From Bernardetia sp. ABR2-2B (GTDB lineage Bacteria > Bacteroidota > Bacteroidia > Cytophagales > Bernardetiaceae), in the NCBI RefSeq assembly GCF_037126435.1, contig NZ_CP147020.1, positions 1,139,001-1,203,000 on the forward strand: a stretch of DNA of 64,000 nucleotides, written 5' to 3'. This document shows positions 16,545 through 24,655 of this stretch, in pieces. Position 1 is the first letter of the stretch, and each line of letters starts with the position of its first letter. Both the position numbers and the translations under genes were made by a program. The notes beneath the pieces are model-generated. The model was not told the origin of the DNA, did no database searches, and was given only the letters and a program-made list of their open reading frames with translations.

Positions 16545-17333
16545 TTAGGCTCGTGAATAAATTGTAATACTTGAAGGGAGTTTTTGCAAAAACTCTTCCC
16601 ATCTATAAAAATACATCTTTCTGAGCTGTGTGTTTATTTTTCTTTCTTTGTAGATTCCATTTTTACTGAATCCTAGAGTTAAGCTCAAATCACACAAATC
16701 TTTATATCTTGAAGTATCTCCATCTACATAATTGAAGGAGTATTGAAATTTTGAAATTGTGTCTAGTGGAAGTTCTAGCTCTTTAAAATCATTTCTAAAA
16801 ACAAGCATATGTTTTTTAATGTCTATGGCTAATTTATGTTCTCTATCAACAGGAAGGATATACTTATGAATTGAAACAGGTAATTTTTTGATAATTCTCT
16901 TCATATTAAAAGATAAAATATACGATACCAATGCTCCTAAAATTAAAATTGATACTATTCCATACTCATTTTTACTTGAAGCGTAAAAGCAAAGCAGACT
17001 AAAAATGTAATAAAATATAGTAACAATAAATTTTAATGCATTGTAAGCCATATCTTGATAATAAAACCCTACAAAATCAAAAGGCAAGAACTCTAAAGGT
17101 TTTGCTTTTAGCCAAAGTGTTTGGGAAATAGGGATTTTCGAAAGCGAATTGGTTTGATTACAATGTTTTCCACTCAAATACTCCCAACTTTCCTCAAAAA
17201 AAGCAGACTTACAAGCTGAACAGATGACTATTTTATGTCCTGCTTCGATAAGTTCCCCTGTAATTGGATCAACTCGTTGTTGTAATAAAAAATTTTTGTG
17301 CTTTTGTTTTTCTAATTGGTGGGAGTAGTGCAT
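16545..17333 (-). CDS. Zinc-finger/membrane paralogue 3 of 3
   Basis: A 262-aa protein. Residues 1-70 are nearly identical to those of the neighbouring paralogue: VDPITGELIEAGHKIVICSACKSAFF in two parts, with C38-x2-C41 and H57-C58 as likely zinc ligands, and the conserved W50. The pattern resembles a RING/treble-clef finger in which the first CPxC is replaced by DPIT. Two membrane spans follow (about residues 100-150). The C-terminus (about 170-260) is beta-rich (KHMLVFRNDFKELELPL, ISKFQYSFNYV) and ends with a helix, compatible with a PH-like domain. Function unknown. It starts 3 bp after the stop of the upstream paralogue. Confidence 0.75.
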   Translation of the reverse strand: MHYSHQLEKQKHKNFLLQQRVDPITGELIEAGHKIVICSACKSAFFEESWEYLSGKHCNQTNSLSKIPISQTLWLKAKPLEFLPFDFVGFYYQDMAYNALKFIVTIFYYIFSLLCFYASSKNEYGIVSILILGALVSYILSFNMKRIIKKLPVSIHKYILPVDREHKLAIDIKKHMLVFRNDFKELELPLDTISKFQYSFNYVDGDTSRYKDLCDLSLTLGFSKNGIYKERKINTQLRKMYFYRWEEFLQKLPSSITIYSRA

Positions 17334-17336
17334 TTT

Positions 17337-18179
17337 TTATATTCTTTGTCCGATGATTTTTGTTTCTATATGTGAAGGTAATTTATTTATAAAATACTGC
17401 CATTGATTCATCTGATTTTCTTCAATTATTGTAGTCAATGTTTTTTGTTTAAGATCTTTATTATTTATAAAATTAAACTTTACTCTTAGCCTCACTTTGT
17501 ACATTTTTCTTGTAAAAGTGTATTCTATGTTTTCAATTTGTGAGAAAGGAATTGAGAATTTATCAACTGCGTTATTTATTATCAATCTACTCTTTTCTGA
17601 ATCAATATTTAATCTAAATGTATCATCAAAATCACTACAAAGGATAACCAACCTTTTATATTTTTGATATATTTTACTTTTCTCTGAATACTTTTCATCT
17701 GTCTTATAAAATATCCATATTCCAAAACTACCTATAACTAAACAAAAAGATAGAAATAGTATTACCCAAACATAAGATTCTAGTAAATTCTTCAAAACAG
17801 ATTCAAAATAGCCATAAATACCTAAGGGCAGTAAACAAATACCAAAAAACAACATACATAAAGTAAACCCAATTGTATGCCCTATTATTTTATCCTTTAG
17901 AGATATTTTACGCTTCTCAACATCCTCAAATTCAAAATCTAATTCTTTAAACTTAATTTTGATAATTTCAGCAACAGGGATTTTTGAAAGTGTCTTGGTT
18001 TGATTACAATGCTCTTTACCCAAATACTCCCAGCTTTCCTCAAAAAAGGCAGACTTACACGCTGAACAGATGACTATTTTATGTCCTGCTTCGATAAGTT
18101 CTCCTGTAATTGGATCGACTATTTGTTGTAATAAGAAATCTTTATGTTTCCGTTTTTCTAATTGGTGGGAGTAGTGCAT
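17337..18179 (-). CDS. Zinc-finger/membrane paralogue 2 of 3
   Basis: A 280-aa protein with the same architecture as its neighbours: finger (C38, C41, H57, C58, W50, DPITG at 22-26), two membrane spans at about 105-170, and a beta-rich tail (IDSEKSRLIINNAVDKFSIP, IENIEYTFTRKMYKV, WQYFINKLPSHI). The tail has little visible identity to that of the next gene, although the first 70 residues are almost the same. It lies 28 bp after paralogue 1 and 3 bp before paralogue 3, so all three are probably one transcript. Function unknown. Confidence 0.75.
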   Translation of the reverse strand: MHYSHQLEKRKHKDFLLQQIVDPITGELIEAGHKIVICSACKSAFFEESWEYLGKEHCNQTKTLSKIPVAEIIKIKFKELDFEFEDVEKRKISLKDKIIGHTIGFTLCMLFFGICLLPLGIYGYFESVLKNLLESYVWVILFLSFCLVIGSFGIWIFYKTDEKYSEKSKIYQKYKRLVILCSDFDDTFRLNIDSEKSRLIINNAVDKFSIPFSQIENIEYTFTRKMYKVRLRVKFNFINNKDLKQKTLTTIIEENQMNQWQYFINKLPSHIETKIIGQRI

Positions 18180-18207
18180 TTCTTTTTCTTAATATCTTCA
18201 ACATTTC

Positions 18208-19059
18208 TTAACGAGAAATTTGTTTTCTTCTACTAAATACTTTTAAATCTTGAGGTAGTCTTTTCAAAAATGATTTTAGCTTAGGAGCATCTTCTTCTCT
18301 AAAAATAGATTCATATTCTATTACATCATTCTTTTTTGTGGTAACACTAACTTGTAGCACCAAATAGCCATGTTTTTTCATCATTCTATCAGGATAATAA
18401 CTATATACAAATTTCTGAACATTAGAAAAAGGAATAGTTTTTTCTCCTAACTTTGTTTTAGAAACAATATTTTCGTTTTTGATATGAATAGCTAAATAAT
18501 TTTCTTTTGCGTAATTCTGACGCACATTTTTAATGAAATAATGATTTTTTCTCATCATTATATTCCCCAAGATAGTTGTTGGTTTTGAAGAAAGCGTATT
18601 TGCCACAGAATAAAAAACAACTACACCCAAAGGCATAATAAAAATATTGAAAATCATCTGAAAACCATCACTACCAAAAGAAGGAACAATTATCCAAGCA
18701 AAAACTATCAGAATCAAAGGCAAAAAAGCCATCAACGCACTTGTAGAGTTTTGCAAAAAACGATACATAAATTCATCTGAAAAAGAATCATTTTCTCTCA
18801 CATCAAAAGGAAAGAAAATTAAGGGTTCTTCATTGAAATGAATTTTTTCTGTTTTAGGAATTTTATTTAATGTTCCGTACTGGTCGCAATGTTGTTGGCG
18901 CAGGTAATTCCAGCTATCCTCCAAAAAAGCTGATTTACAAGCTGCACAAATAACGATGCAGTCGCCTTCTTGTATTTTGTCGCCTGTAATAGGGTCAATT
19001 CTGTTTTCGGAAAGGAAATCAGCATGTTGTCTTTCTTTTAAAAAATGGTAATGAAACAT
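18208..19059 (-). CDS. Zinc-finger/membrane paralogue 1 of 3
   Basis: A 283-aa protein, the first gene of the triplet and the most diverged. The finger keeps the exact spacing (IDPITGDKIQEGDCIVICAAC, W50, H57-C58). Two spans lie at about 110-165 (ALMAFLPLILIVFAWIIVP, IFIMPLGVVVFYSV). The tail has KNENIVSKTKLGEKTIPFSN, VQKFVYSYYPDRM and a final LKSFLKRLPQDL helix, parallel to the other two. The start ATG at 19059 is preceded by a divergent gene at 19.2 kb. Function unknown. The three genes make a small family cluster. Confidence 0.75.
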   Translation of the reverse strand: MFHYHFLKERQHADFLSENRIDPITGDKIQEGDCIVICAACKSAFLEDSWNYLRQQHCDQYGTLNKIPKTEKIHFNEEPLIFFPFDVRENDSFSDEFMYRFLQNSTSALMAFLPLILIVFAWIIVPSFGSDGFQMIFNIFIMPLGVVVFYSVANTLSSKPTTILGNIMMRKNHYFIKNVRQNYAKENYLAIHIKNENIVSKTKLGEKTIPFSNVQKFVYSYYPDRMMKKHGYLVLQVSVTTKKNDVIEYESIFREEDAPKLKSFLKRLPQDLKVFSRRKQISR

Positions 19060-19201
19060 AAGCAGTAGAGTTTTAGTAATTTTTTTATGGCTATCTTTAT
19101 GTACGATGTACTCTTTAAAATACGTTAAAACTACTTTTCTAGTTGCTCTTTTTGCTCAAAATCGGTCTATTTTAGTTACCGATGTAACTATTTTTATGCT
19201 T

Positions 19202-20113
19202 ATGAAGAATTATTTTTATTTGTTTTTATTCTTTCTTTCTTCCTGTAGTTCAAATCAAGAACAGAAAATTACAGAAGATTCTGAATTTATTCTATTAGAA
19301 AATATACAACAACAAAACTATTCAAAACGAATAGAAACAGGTTTTAAAAATATAGACACTTCTTGTGGAGGACTGGACAAACAACATTATTTGATTTATA
19401 AAGAACACGATTCACTCAAAAATATCCATCAAGAATACGGAATTTCGGAATATGGACAGAAATATCGAATTATTGACTCTATCAGCAATGGAAAAATTAT
19501 TGATTCAAAACGATTTTATTATGGTTTTGAAAATGTCAGTAATGCGTTAAGTCGTTCTATTTTAAATCAAATGCCTATTTCAGAAAAAACTCTTTTCGAA
19601 AAGATTGTTTATGAGTATGATTCTGAAAATAATTTGAGGAAAATTGATTATTATACACGAACAGACAAAGCCAAGTATTTATTTTTATCGGATACAAGTT
19701 GGAGTGAATGTGAAAGATACTCACTTCCTACTGTAAAAACTGATTATTTGGGTAAATATATGTCAGATTCTATGTATTTGTATCAAATAGCGATTTTCAA
19801 AAAAGATACTTTTCTAAATGAAGAACGAACTATGAAATATGTCTTTTCTAAAGATTCTGCTGAAGTGAATAAATTGAATTTGACTTCTCTTTCTAGTTAT
19901 CTAATGAAAGATTCCATAAGAATACAAATTTCTAAAAGTATAGATTTTGGAAAAGATACTTTAAGTAATGGTTCTTTTGATTATCATCACTCCAAAACTC
20001 CTTTAGATAGTATAAAGCACCAAACAATTAATATTGATTCTTGTCCTTTGGAATACAATTTACAAACAGAAAAGATAAAATATGGAAAATCAGTTTGGAT
20101 TATTTGTAATTAG
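19202..20113 (+). CDS. Lipoprotein of unknown function
   Basis: The ATG at 19202 (another at 19196) gives a compact lipoprotein signal, MKNYFYLFLFFLSSCSS, with the lipidated Cys in the SSC box. An upstream ATG at 19106 would hide it and is rejected. The mature protein of about 290 residues is rich in Asp, Ser, Lys and aromatic residues with beta-strand repeats (IVYEYDSENNLRKIDYYTR), reminiscent of YD/RHS-like short strands. No family is recognised. Its stop overlaps the stop of the convergent membrane-protein gene by 4 bp. Confidence 0.65.
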   Translation: MKNYFYLFLFFLSSCSSNQEQKITEDSEFILLENIQQQNYSKRIETGFKNIDTSCGGLDKQHYLIYKEHDSLKNIHQEYGISEYGQKYRIIDSISNGKIIDSKRFYYGFENVSNALSRSILNQMPISEKTLFEKIVYEYDSENNLRKIDYYTRTDKAKYLFLSDTSWSECERYSLPTVKTDYLGKYMSDSMYLYQIAIFKKDTFLNEERTMKYVFSKDSAEVNKLNLTSLSSYLMKDSIRIQISKSIDFGKDTLSNGSFDYHHSKTPLDSIKHQTINIDSCPLEYNLQTEKIKYGKSVWIICN

Positions 20114-20949
20114 CTTTCCTTCTTCTCAAAGGCTTTTAGTTCTGCGTTTGCCTCTTTACTTATAAGGATTAAGATTAAACCTAAAATTAATACACAAATT
20201 CCAAAAGCAGTTATCATTCCTTCTACTCCCATAGCTAATGATCCAAAAATGGACATAAAAATCAGAATTACTCCCCCAATTAACACTATACTAGAGAGTA
20301 TTATAAACATAATTTTTGCCCATTTAGGTTTTAACCAAAATAGAGTGGCAATTATACTTACAAATAATAAAGCTATTTCTGAAGTAGTGATACCTTTTAC
20401 AATGCTTGGAGAAAAAATAGAAATCATTAATAGAGGAAGTGCAAAAGCAGCAATTGTTATAGAATAAATACGATTGATAGACAAAAAATAATTAAGCTGA
20501 TTTGTCTTTTGTTCGTTTTCATAAAGCATTTGAGAATCTAATGTTTCAATATTTTTCTGTTTCTGTTTTTTATCTAAAAAACCTATTGCAGAGTAAGAAA
20601 AGAGAGATAAAAATATAATTGCACTAAGAAAAACAGGAATTGCTTCTAGGTTTTTAAAAGCATAGCCAAACTCATTGTTAAAAGATACTCCGATATAAAC
20701 TACCAGAAGTATACAGAATGAAATGAGATAACCTAGATACCTAGTTATAAAAGAACGAGTAGTTATCCAAAATACAGAAGATAGAAAACATAGAGCTGCA
20801 CAAATCACGATAACTATAAATAATGGCGTAAACGGACTTGAAGCTAAATCTTCTATTAACTTATTTAGTGAAATAGCAGAACTTATAACTATTAAACTCA
20901 ATCCCAAGTAGCAAATTCCAATACCTTTACGAATAGATATATTTTTCAT
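20110..20949 (-). CDS. Eight-span membrane protein, unknown
   Basis: A 279-aa protein with about eight hydrophobic segments (for example GICYLGLSLIVISSAISL, FIVIVICAALCFLSSVFWI, ITAFGICVLILGLILILIS) and a charged loop in the middle (KKQKQKNIETLDSQMLYENE). No transporter or enzyme motif is visible. It follows thrB by 8 bp on the same strand and so may be cotranscribed with thrA-thrB, taking the place where thrC would often lie. A role in amino-acid transport is possible but not shown. Confidence 0.65.
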   Translation of the reverse strand: MKNISIRKGIGICYLGLSLIVISSAISLNKLIEDLASSPFTPLFIVIVICAALCFLSSVFWITTRSFITRYLGYLISFCILLVVYIGVSFNNEFGYAFKNLEAIPVFLSAIIFLSLFSYSAIGFLDKKQKQKNIETLDSQMLYENEQKTNQLNYFLSINRIYSITIAAFALPLLMISIFSPSIVKGITTSEIALLFVSIIATLFWLKPKWAKIMFIILSSIVLIGGVILIFMSIFGSLAMGVEGMITAFGICVLILGLILILISKEANAELKAFEKKES

Positions 20950-20957
20950 AGTATGTT

Positions 20958-21887
20958 TTATACAATTATCCTAGCTCCATTTCCTTCACAAACAGGGTTT
21001 ATATAGGTCTGAATGCGAATATCTACATTTTGATACACTTTTTCTAAAGCATTTTTTATTGTTTCTGCATTTTCTTTTCCTCTTGCCATTGCAAAAACAG
21101 AAGGTCCTGAACCCGAAATTCCGAAAGCTAACGCCTTGTTTTCTAAAGCAGCTTGTTTCATTTCTTTAAATTTTGGAATCAAAAGACTACGCATCGGCTC
21201 AATAACCAAATCTTGCAACGAATCAGAAAACAAATCATAATCTTTTTCATACAAACTAACCACAAAAGCTCCCATAAGTCCCATTTGCTGACTAAAAGTA
21301 GCAACAGAAAGCATCGTTTTTAAAATTTTACGAGAGTCAGAAGTATTGAGTTTTACATGTGGATAAAGCGTAACAGCATAGAGATTTTCCAAAACAGGAA
21401 GCTGTAAAATATCGTTTTGTTTATTTCCTTTTGAAAGAATAATTCCACCCAAAATAGAAGGTGCAACATTATCTACGTGTGCGCTTCCACAGGCTACACG
21501 TTCGCCTTCGGCAGCAAAAGCAACCAATTCTTTATTCGAATACGGCTTTCCGATAAGCTCATTATATCCAAAAGCTGCTGCTGCACTACTTGCACTACTA
21601 GACCCCAAACCACTTCCAGAAGAAAATCCTTTTTTGAGGATAATATCAACTCCAATAAATTCGTTTTGTGCTTCTTGCATCTTACGGATTACGACGGAAG
21701 AACAGTTTTTATCAGCTTCTTTTGGTAAATTAGCTCCATTTATAATTTCTAAGATTTTATTTTCTGTTGTTCCATTGGGAGTGAGCGTAATTTCATCGCC
21801 CATATTTCCCAAAGAAAGTCCCAAAATATCAAAACCAACATTAAAATTGGCTATTGTGGCTGGTGCAAAGGCTGTTATTTTTTTCAT
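20958..21887 (-). CDS. thrB: Homoserine kinase
   Basis: A GHMP-family kinase that phosphorylates L-homoserine with ATP in threonine synthesis. The ATG at 21887 gives the typical start MKKITAFAPATIANFNVGFD; an ATG at 21914 would add nine unneeded residues. The GHMP glycine/serine loop is SGSGLGSSSASSAAAAFG and the C-terminal motif is FGISGSGPSVFAMA. It lies 64 bp after thrA on the same strand, separated by a strong hairpin. thrC is not adjacent. Confidence 0.92.
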   Translation of the reverse strand: MKKITAFAPATIANFNVGFDILGLSLGNMGDEITLTPNGTTENKILEIINGANLPKEADKNCSSVVIRKMQEAQNEFIGVDIILKKGFSSGSGLGSSSASSAAAAFGYNELIGKPYSNKELVAFAAEGERVACGSAHVDNVAPSILGGIILSKGNKQNDILQLPVLENLYAVTLYPHVKLNTSDSRKILKTMLSVATFSQQMGLMGAFVVSLYEKDYDLFSDSLQDLVIEPMRSLLIPKFKEMKQAALENKALAFGISGSGPSVFAMARGKENAETIKNALEKVYQNVDIRIQTYINPVCEGNGARIIV

Positions 21888-21902
21888 ATTTATATCTATT
21901 TT

Positions 21903-21938
21903 TCCAACCGTCAACGAGGCTTAAAGCCGTCGTTGAGG
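21903..21938 (-). repeat. Hairpin between thrA and thrB
   Basis: On the minus strand CCTCAACGACGGCTT and AAGCCTCGTTG pair almost perfectly (one bulged base), making a stem of about 11 bp. There is no T-run after it. It may be a processing or stability hairpin in the thrAB message, or a dispersed repeat: CAACGACGGCT resembles part of the hairpin inside thrA. Confidence 0.5.
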
Positions 21939-21951
21939 ATTGAAATATGTT

Positions 21952-24465
21952 TTAGTTATTCATAATAAACATCAAATCAGCAAAAACTCCACTTGCTGTT
22001 ACGGCTGCTCCTGCTCCTGCTCCTTTGATTACTAAAGGCTCATCAACATAACGATTTGTATTTATTGCCACTACATTGTCTTTTCCTTCCAAATTATAAA
22101 ATGGACTATTCGACGGAATTTCTTGTAATGCAACTGATAAATTACCCTTTTCCATTTTGGCAACAACCTTTAATTTATTGCCTTTCTCATTAGCGTTTTT
22201 GTAAAGAGTAGCAAAATGATTTTCGTGTTTTTTTAGATTTTCAAATAGTTCTTCTACTGATTTTGAGTTGGTACACTCGTCTGGTAAAAAGCTATTGAAG
22301 GTAATATCTGACATTTCTTTATTCAAACCTGATTCTCTTGAAAGAATTAAGATTTTTCGCATTACATCCAATCCAGAAAGGTCAATTAATGGATTTGGTT
22401 CAGTATAACCTTCTTCTTTTGCTTGTAAAACTACGTCGGCAAACTGATTTTCAGCATTATAATTATTAAAAATAAAATTCAGACTACCCGAAATTACAGC
22501 TTCAATTTTACCAATTTTATCGCCACTAATTCGGAGGTCATAAATCGTTTTTAAGATGGGAAGAGCTGCACCTACCGAAGTTTCATACTTAAAATAAATA
22601 TTTCTTTCTTTAGCTAGTTTATTCAATTTCAAATACGTTGAATAATCACTACTACATGCAATTTTGTTACAAGTAACTACCGAAATGCTATTTTTTATCA
22701 AAAACTCGTAGCCTTCACTCACAATATCAGAAGCTGTATTATCAATAAAAACAGCATTTCTAAGATTGAGTTTTCTGATAGTTTCGAAATATTCATTTAA
22801 AGAAGAATAGGCTTTTGCATTCTTACTCTCTTTCTTTTGTTTGAATTTCAAAACTTCTTCTTTTGTCAATTCTTCTACTCTTTCAAATGTTTCAGAAGAA
22901 TGATTGAAAAGCATTTTCTTACTATTTGCTACACCTATTACTTTGAGGTTGATTTGATACTCTTCAATTAGTTTTTGTTTTTGAGCAAAAAGGATATTTA
23001 TAAATTCCGTTCCTACATTTCCGATTCCTGCAATGAAAACGTGAACATTTTTTACTGCCGAAGCAAAGAATTTTTCGTGAATTACATTCAATGCCTTTTC
23101 TTCATCTTTTTTATCAATTACGATAGAGATATTTCGCTCTGATGCACCTTGTGCTATTGCTGTAACATTGATACCGTTTTCTCCTATTGCACCAAAAATC
23201 TTTCCTGCCAAGCCAATAGCATTTTTCATATTATCGCCCACTAAAGCCACAATACATTGGTTTTCTATAGCTTTTACTTCATTCATCAAGCCTCTTTTGA
23301 TGTCTTTTTCGAAGGCAGAATTAAGCGCATTTTGAGCAGCCAAAAGTTCAGATTGATTGATTCCTATTCCAATACTTTGTTCGGAACAGCTTTGCGTAAT
23401 CAAGATAATATTGATATTTGCTTCTTCCAAAATCTGAAAAACTCGTCTAGCACTTCCTTTTTGTTTGGCTAGTCCAACTCCTGAAACAGTAATAATTGCA
23501 ATTTCATCAAGCGAACAAATACCTTGAATTTTATTTTCTGTCAGTTGGTTTTCGCTGCTGATAAATGTTCCTTCTTGTTCTGGAAAAAATGTATTTTTCA
23601 GATACAATGGAATATTTTTATCCATTACTGGCAAAATAGAAGGTGGATACAGAACTTTTGCACCAAAATAAGCCATTTCAAATGCTTCTGCATAACTCAA
23701 TTTTTGTAAGGAATGTGTCGCCTGTACTTTTCTAGGATTTGCCGTTTGCATTCCATTGACATCACTCCAAATTTCCAAACACGTCGCATCGACAGCATTT
23801 GCATAAATAGAAGCCGAAAAATCTGAACCTCCACGCCCCAAAGTAACCGTTTCTCCTTTTTGATTATGTGCTACAAAACCTGCTGCGATATAATTTTTAT
23901 TCGTTTTTGTGTCGTTGGTGGAGACACCAACAACGGCTAAAATATTTCTAGTCGTTTTATCTAAATCTAAAATGGCATTTAGATAGTCTTTTGATTCGTT
24001 GGTAGTGGTTGCAATTAGTTTTTTGCTTTCCAATAATTCAACTTTAACAGCCTTTTTTGGATTGACAGAAAGATATTTTTGGACAATAACAGAAGAAAGT
24101 TGCTCTCCAAAGCTTAAAATAGTCGCTCTCGTTCGGTCTGATAATTCTTTCAATGTTCCTACGCTTTCACAAATTGCTTCTAACTGATTACATTTTTGCT
24201 GAACCTCTACAAAAAGGTCAATTTGATGCGATTCTGACACTAATTCTTTGATAAAATCAAAATGAAAACTTCTAAATTCTTCTAACAAGTTATGATGTTT
24301 TGCTTCTAAAGAAAGGTCTGCAATTTGTTCTAGCTTATTGGTAATTCCTGAAAAGGCAGAAACCACAACAATATAGTTTTCAGTTTTTGAAAAAAGAATA
24401 GCAGCTATTTTTTCAAGATTGGATTTTGAGGAAACACTTGTTCCTCCGAATTTCAAGACGAGCAT
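21952..24465 (-). CDS. thrA: Bifunctional aspartokinase / homoserine dehydrogenase
   Basis: An 837-aa fusion that catalyses the first and third steps from aspartate to homoserine. The aspartokinase domain opens with MLVLKFGGTSVS and contains TLGRGGSDFSASIYA. Two ACT-like regulatory segments follow (about residues 320-470: ITVSGVGLAKQKGSARRVF, ALVGDNMKNAIGLAGKIF). The dehydrogenase starts near residue 480 with the nucleotide motif FIAGIGNVGTEFI and has TCNKIACSSDY and GSLNFIFNNYN. The order and length match ThrA. A segment around ILAVVGVSTNDT (about residues 177-186) coincides with a dispersed DNA hairpin repeat and may be an insertion. Confidence 0.95.
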   Translation of the reverse strand: MLVLKFGGTSVSSKSNLEKIAAILFSKTENYIVVVSAFSGITNKLEQIADLSLEAKHHNLLEEFRSFHFDFIKELVSESHQIDLFVEVQQKCNQLEAICESVGTLKELSDRTRATILSFGEQLSSVIVQKYLSVNPKKAVKVELLESKKLIATTTNESKDYLNAILDLDKTTRNILAVVGVSTNDTKTNKNYIAAGFVAHNQKGETVTLGRGGSDFSASIYANAVDATCLEIWSDVNGMQTANPRKVQATHSLQKLSYAEAFEMAYFGAKVLYPPSILPVMDKNIPLYLKNTFFPEQEGTFISSENQLTENKIQGICSLDEIAIITVSGVGLAKQKGSARRVFQILEEANINIILITQSCSEQSIGIGINQSELLAAQNALNSAFEKDIKRGLMNEVKAIENQCIVALVGDNMKNAIGLAGKIFGAIGENGINVTAIAQGASERNISIVIDKKDEEKALNVIHEKFFASAVKNVHVFIAGIGNVGTEFINILFAQKQKLIEEYQINLKVIGVANSKKMLFNHSSETFERVEELTKEEVLKFKQKKESKNAKAYSSLNEYFETIRKLNLRNAVFIDNTASDIVSEGYEFLIKNSISVVTCNKIACSSDYSTYLKLNKLAKERNIYFKYETSVGAALPILKTIYDLRISGDKIGKIEAVISGSLNFIFNNYNAENQFADVVLQAKEEGYTEPNPLIDLSGLDVMRKILILSRESGLNKEMSDITFNSFLPDECTNSKSVEELFENLKKHENHFATLYKNANEKGNKLKVVAKMEKGNLSVALQEIPSNSPFYNLEGKDNVVAINTNRYVDEPLVIKGAGAGAAVTASGVFADLMFIMNN
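23910..23940. repeat. TTGTTGGT hairpin repeat inside thrA, copy b
   Basis: On the minus strand TTAGCCGTTGTTGGTG, then TCTC, then CACCAACGA forms a hairpin that matches the arms and the GCC flank of copies a (12594) and c (54817), but with a short loop. It is in frame and encodes LAVVGVSTND in thrA. Confidence 0.55.
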
Positions 24466-24530
24466 TTGAGATTTATTTATGTAATTGATAAAAATATCAA
24501 CAACAGAGAGTAAGTTTTGATAAAGAATTT

Positions 24531-24538
24531 CAAATTTA
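24531..24538 (-). promoter_or_regulatory. Possible -7 box TAAATTTG for thrA
   Basis: On the minus strand TAAATTTG fits TAnnTTTG, 66-73 bp upstream of the thrA ATG. The nearest TTTG upstream has too short a spacer (12 nt), so only the -7 element is supported. No leader peptide with threonine or isoleucine codons was seen. Confidence 0.3.
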
Positions 24539-24655
24539 CGATTTAATTTTCAAACTTAATATTCTATCTTTAGAAGTTGTGTTTCTATCGAATAAAGTTA
24601 AATAGTTTTAGTATTTCTTGCTTTTTTTGTAAATTGATACATCTATTAATAGCTT

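Noticed and set aside
24466-24655. Threonine attenuator leader upstream of thrA
   Set aside because: No small frame rich in Thr/Ile codons and no terminator/antiterminator pair could be seen.
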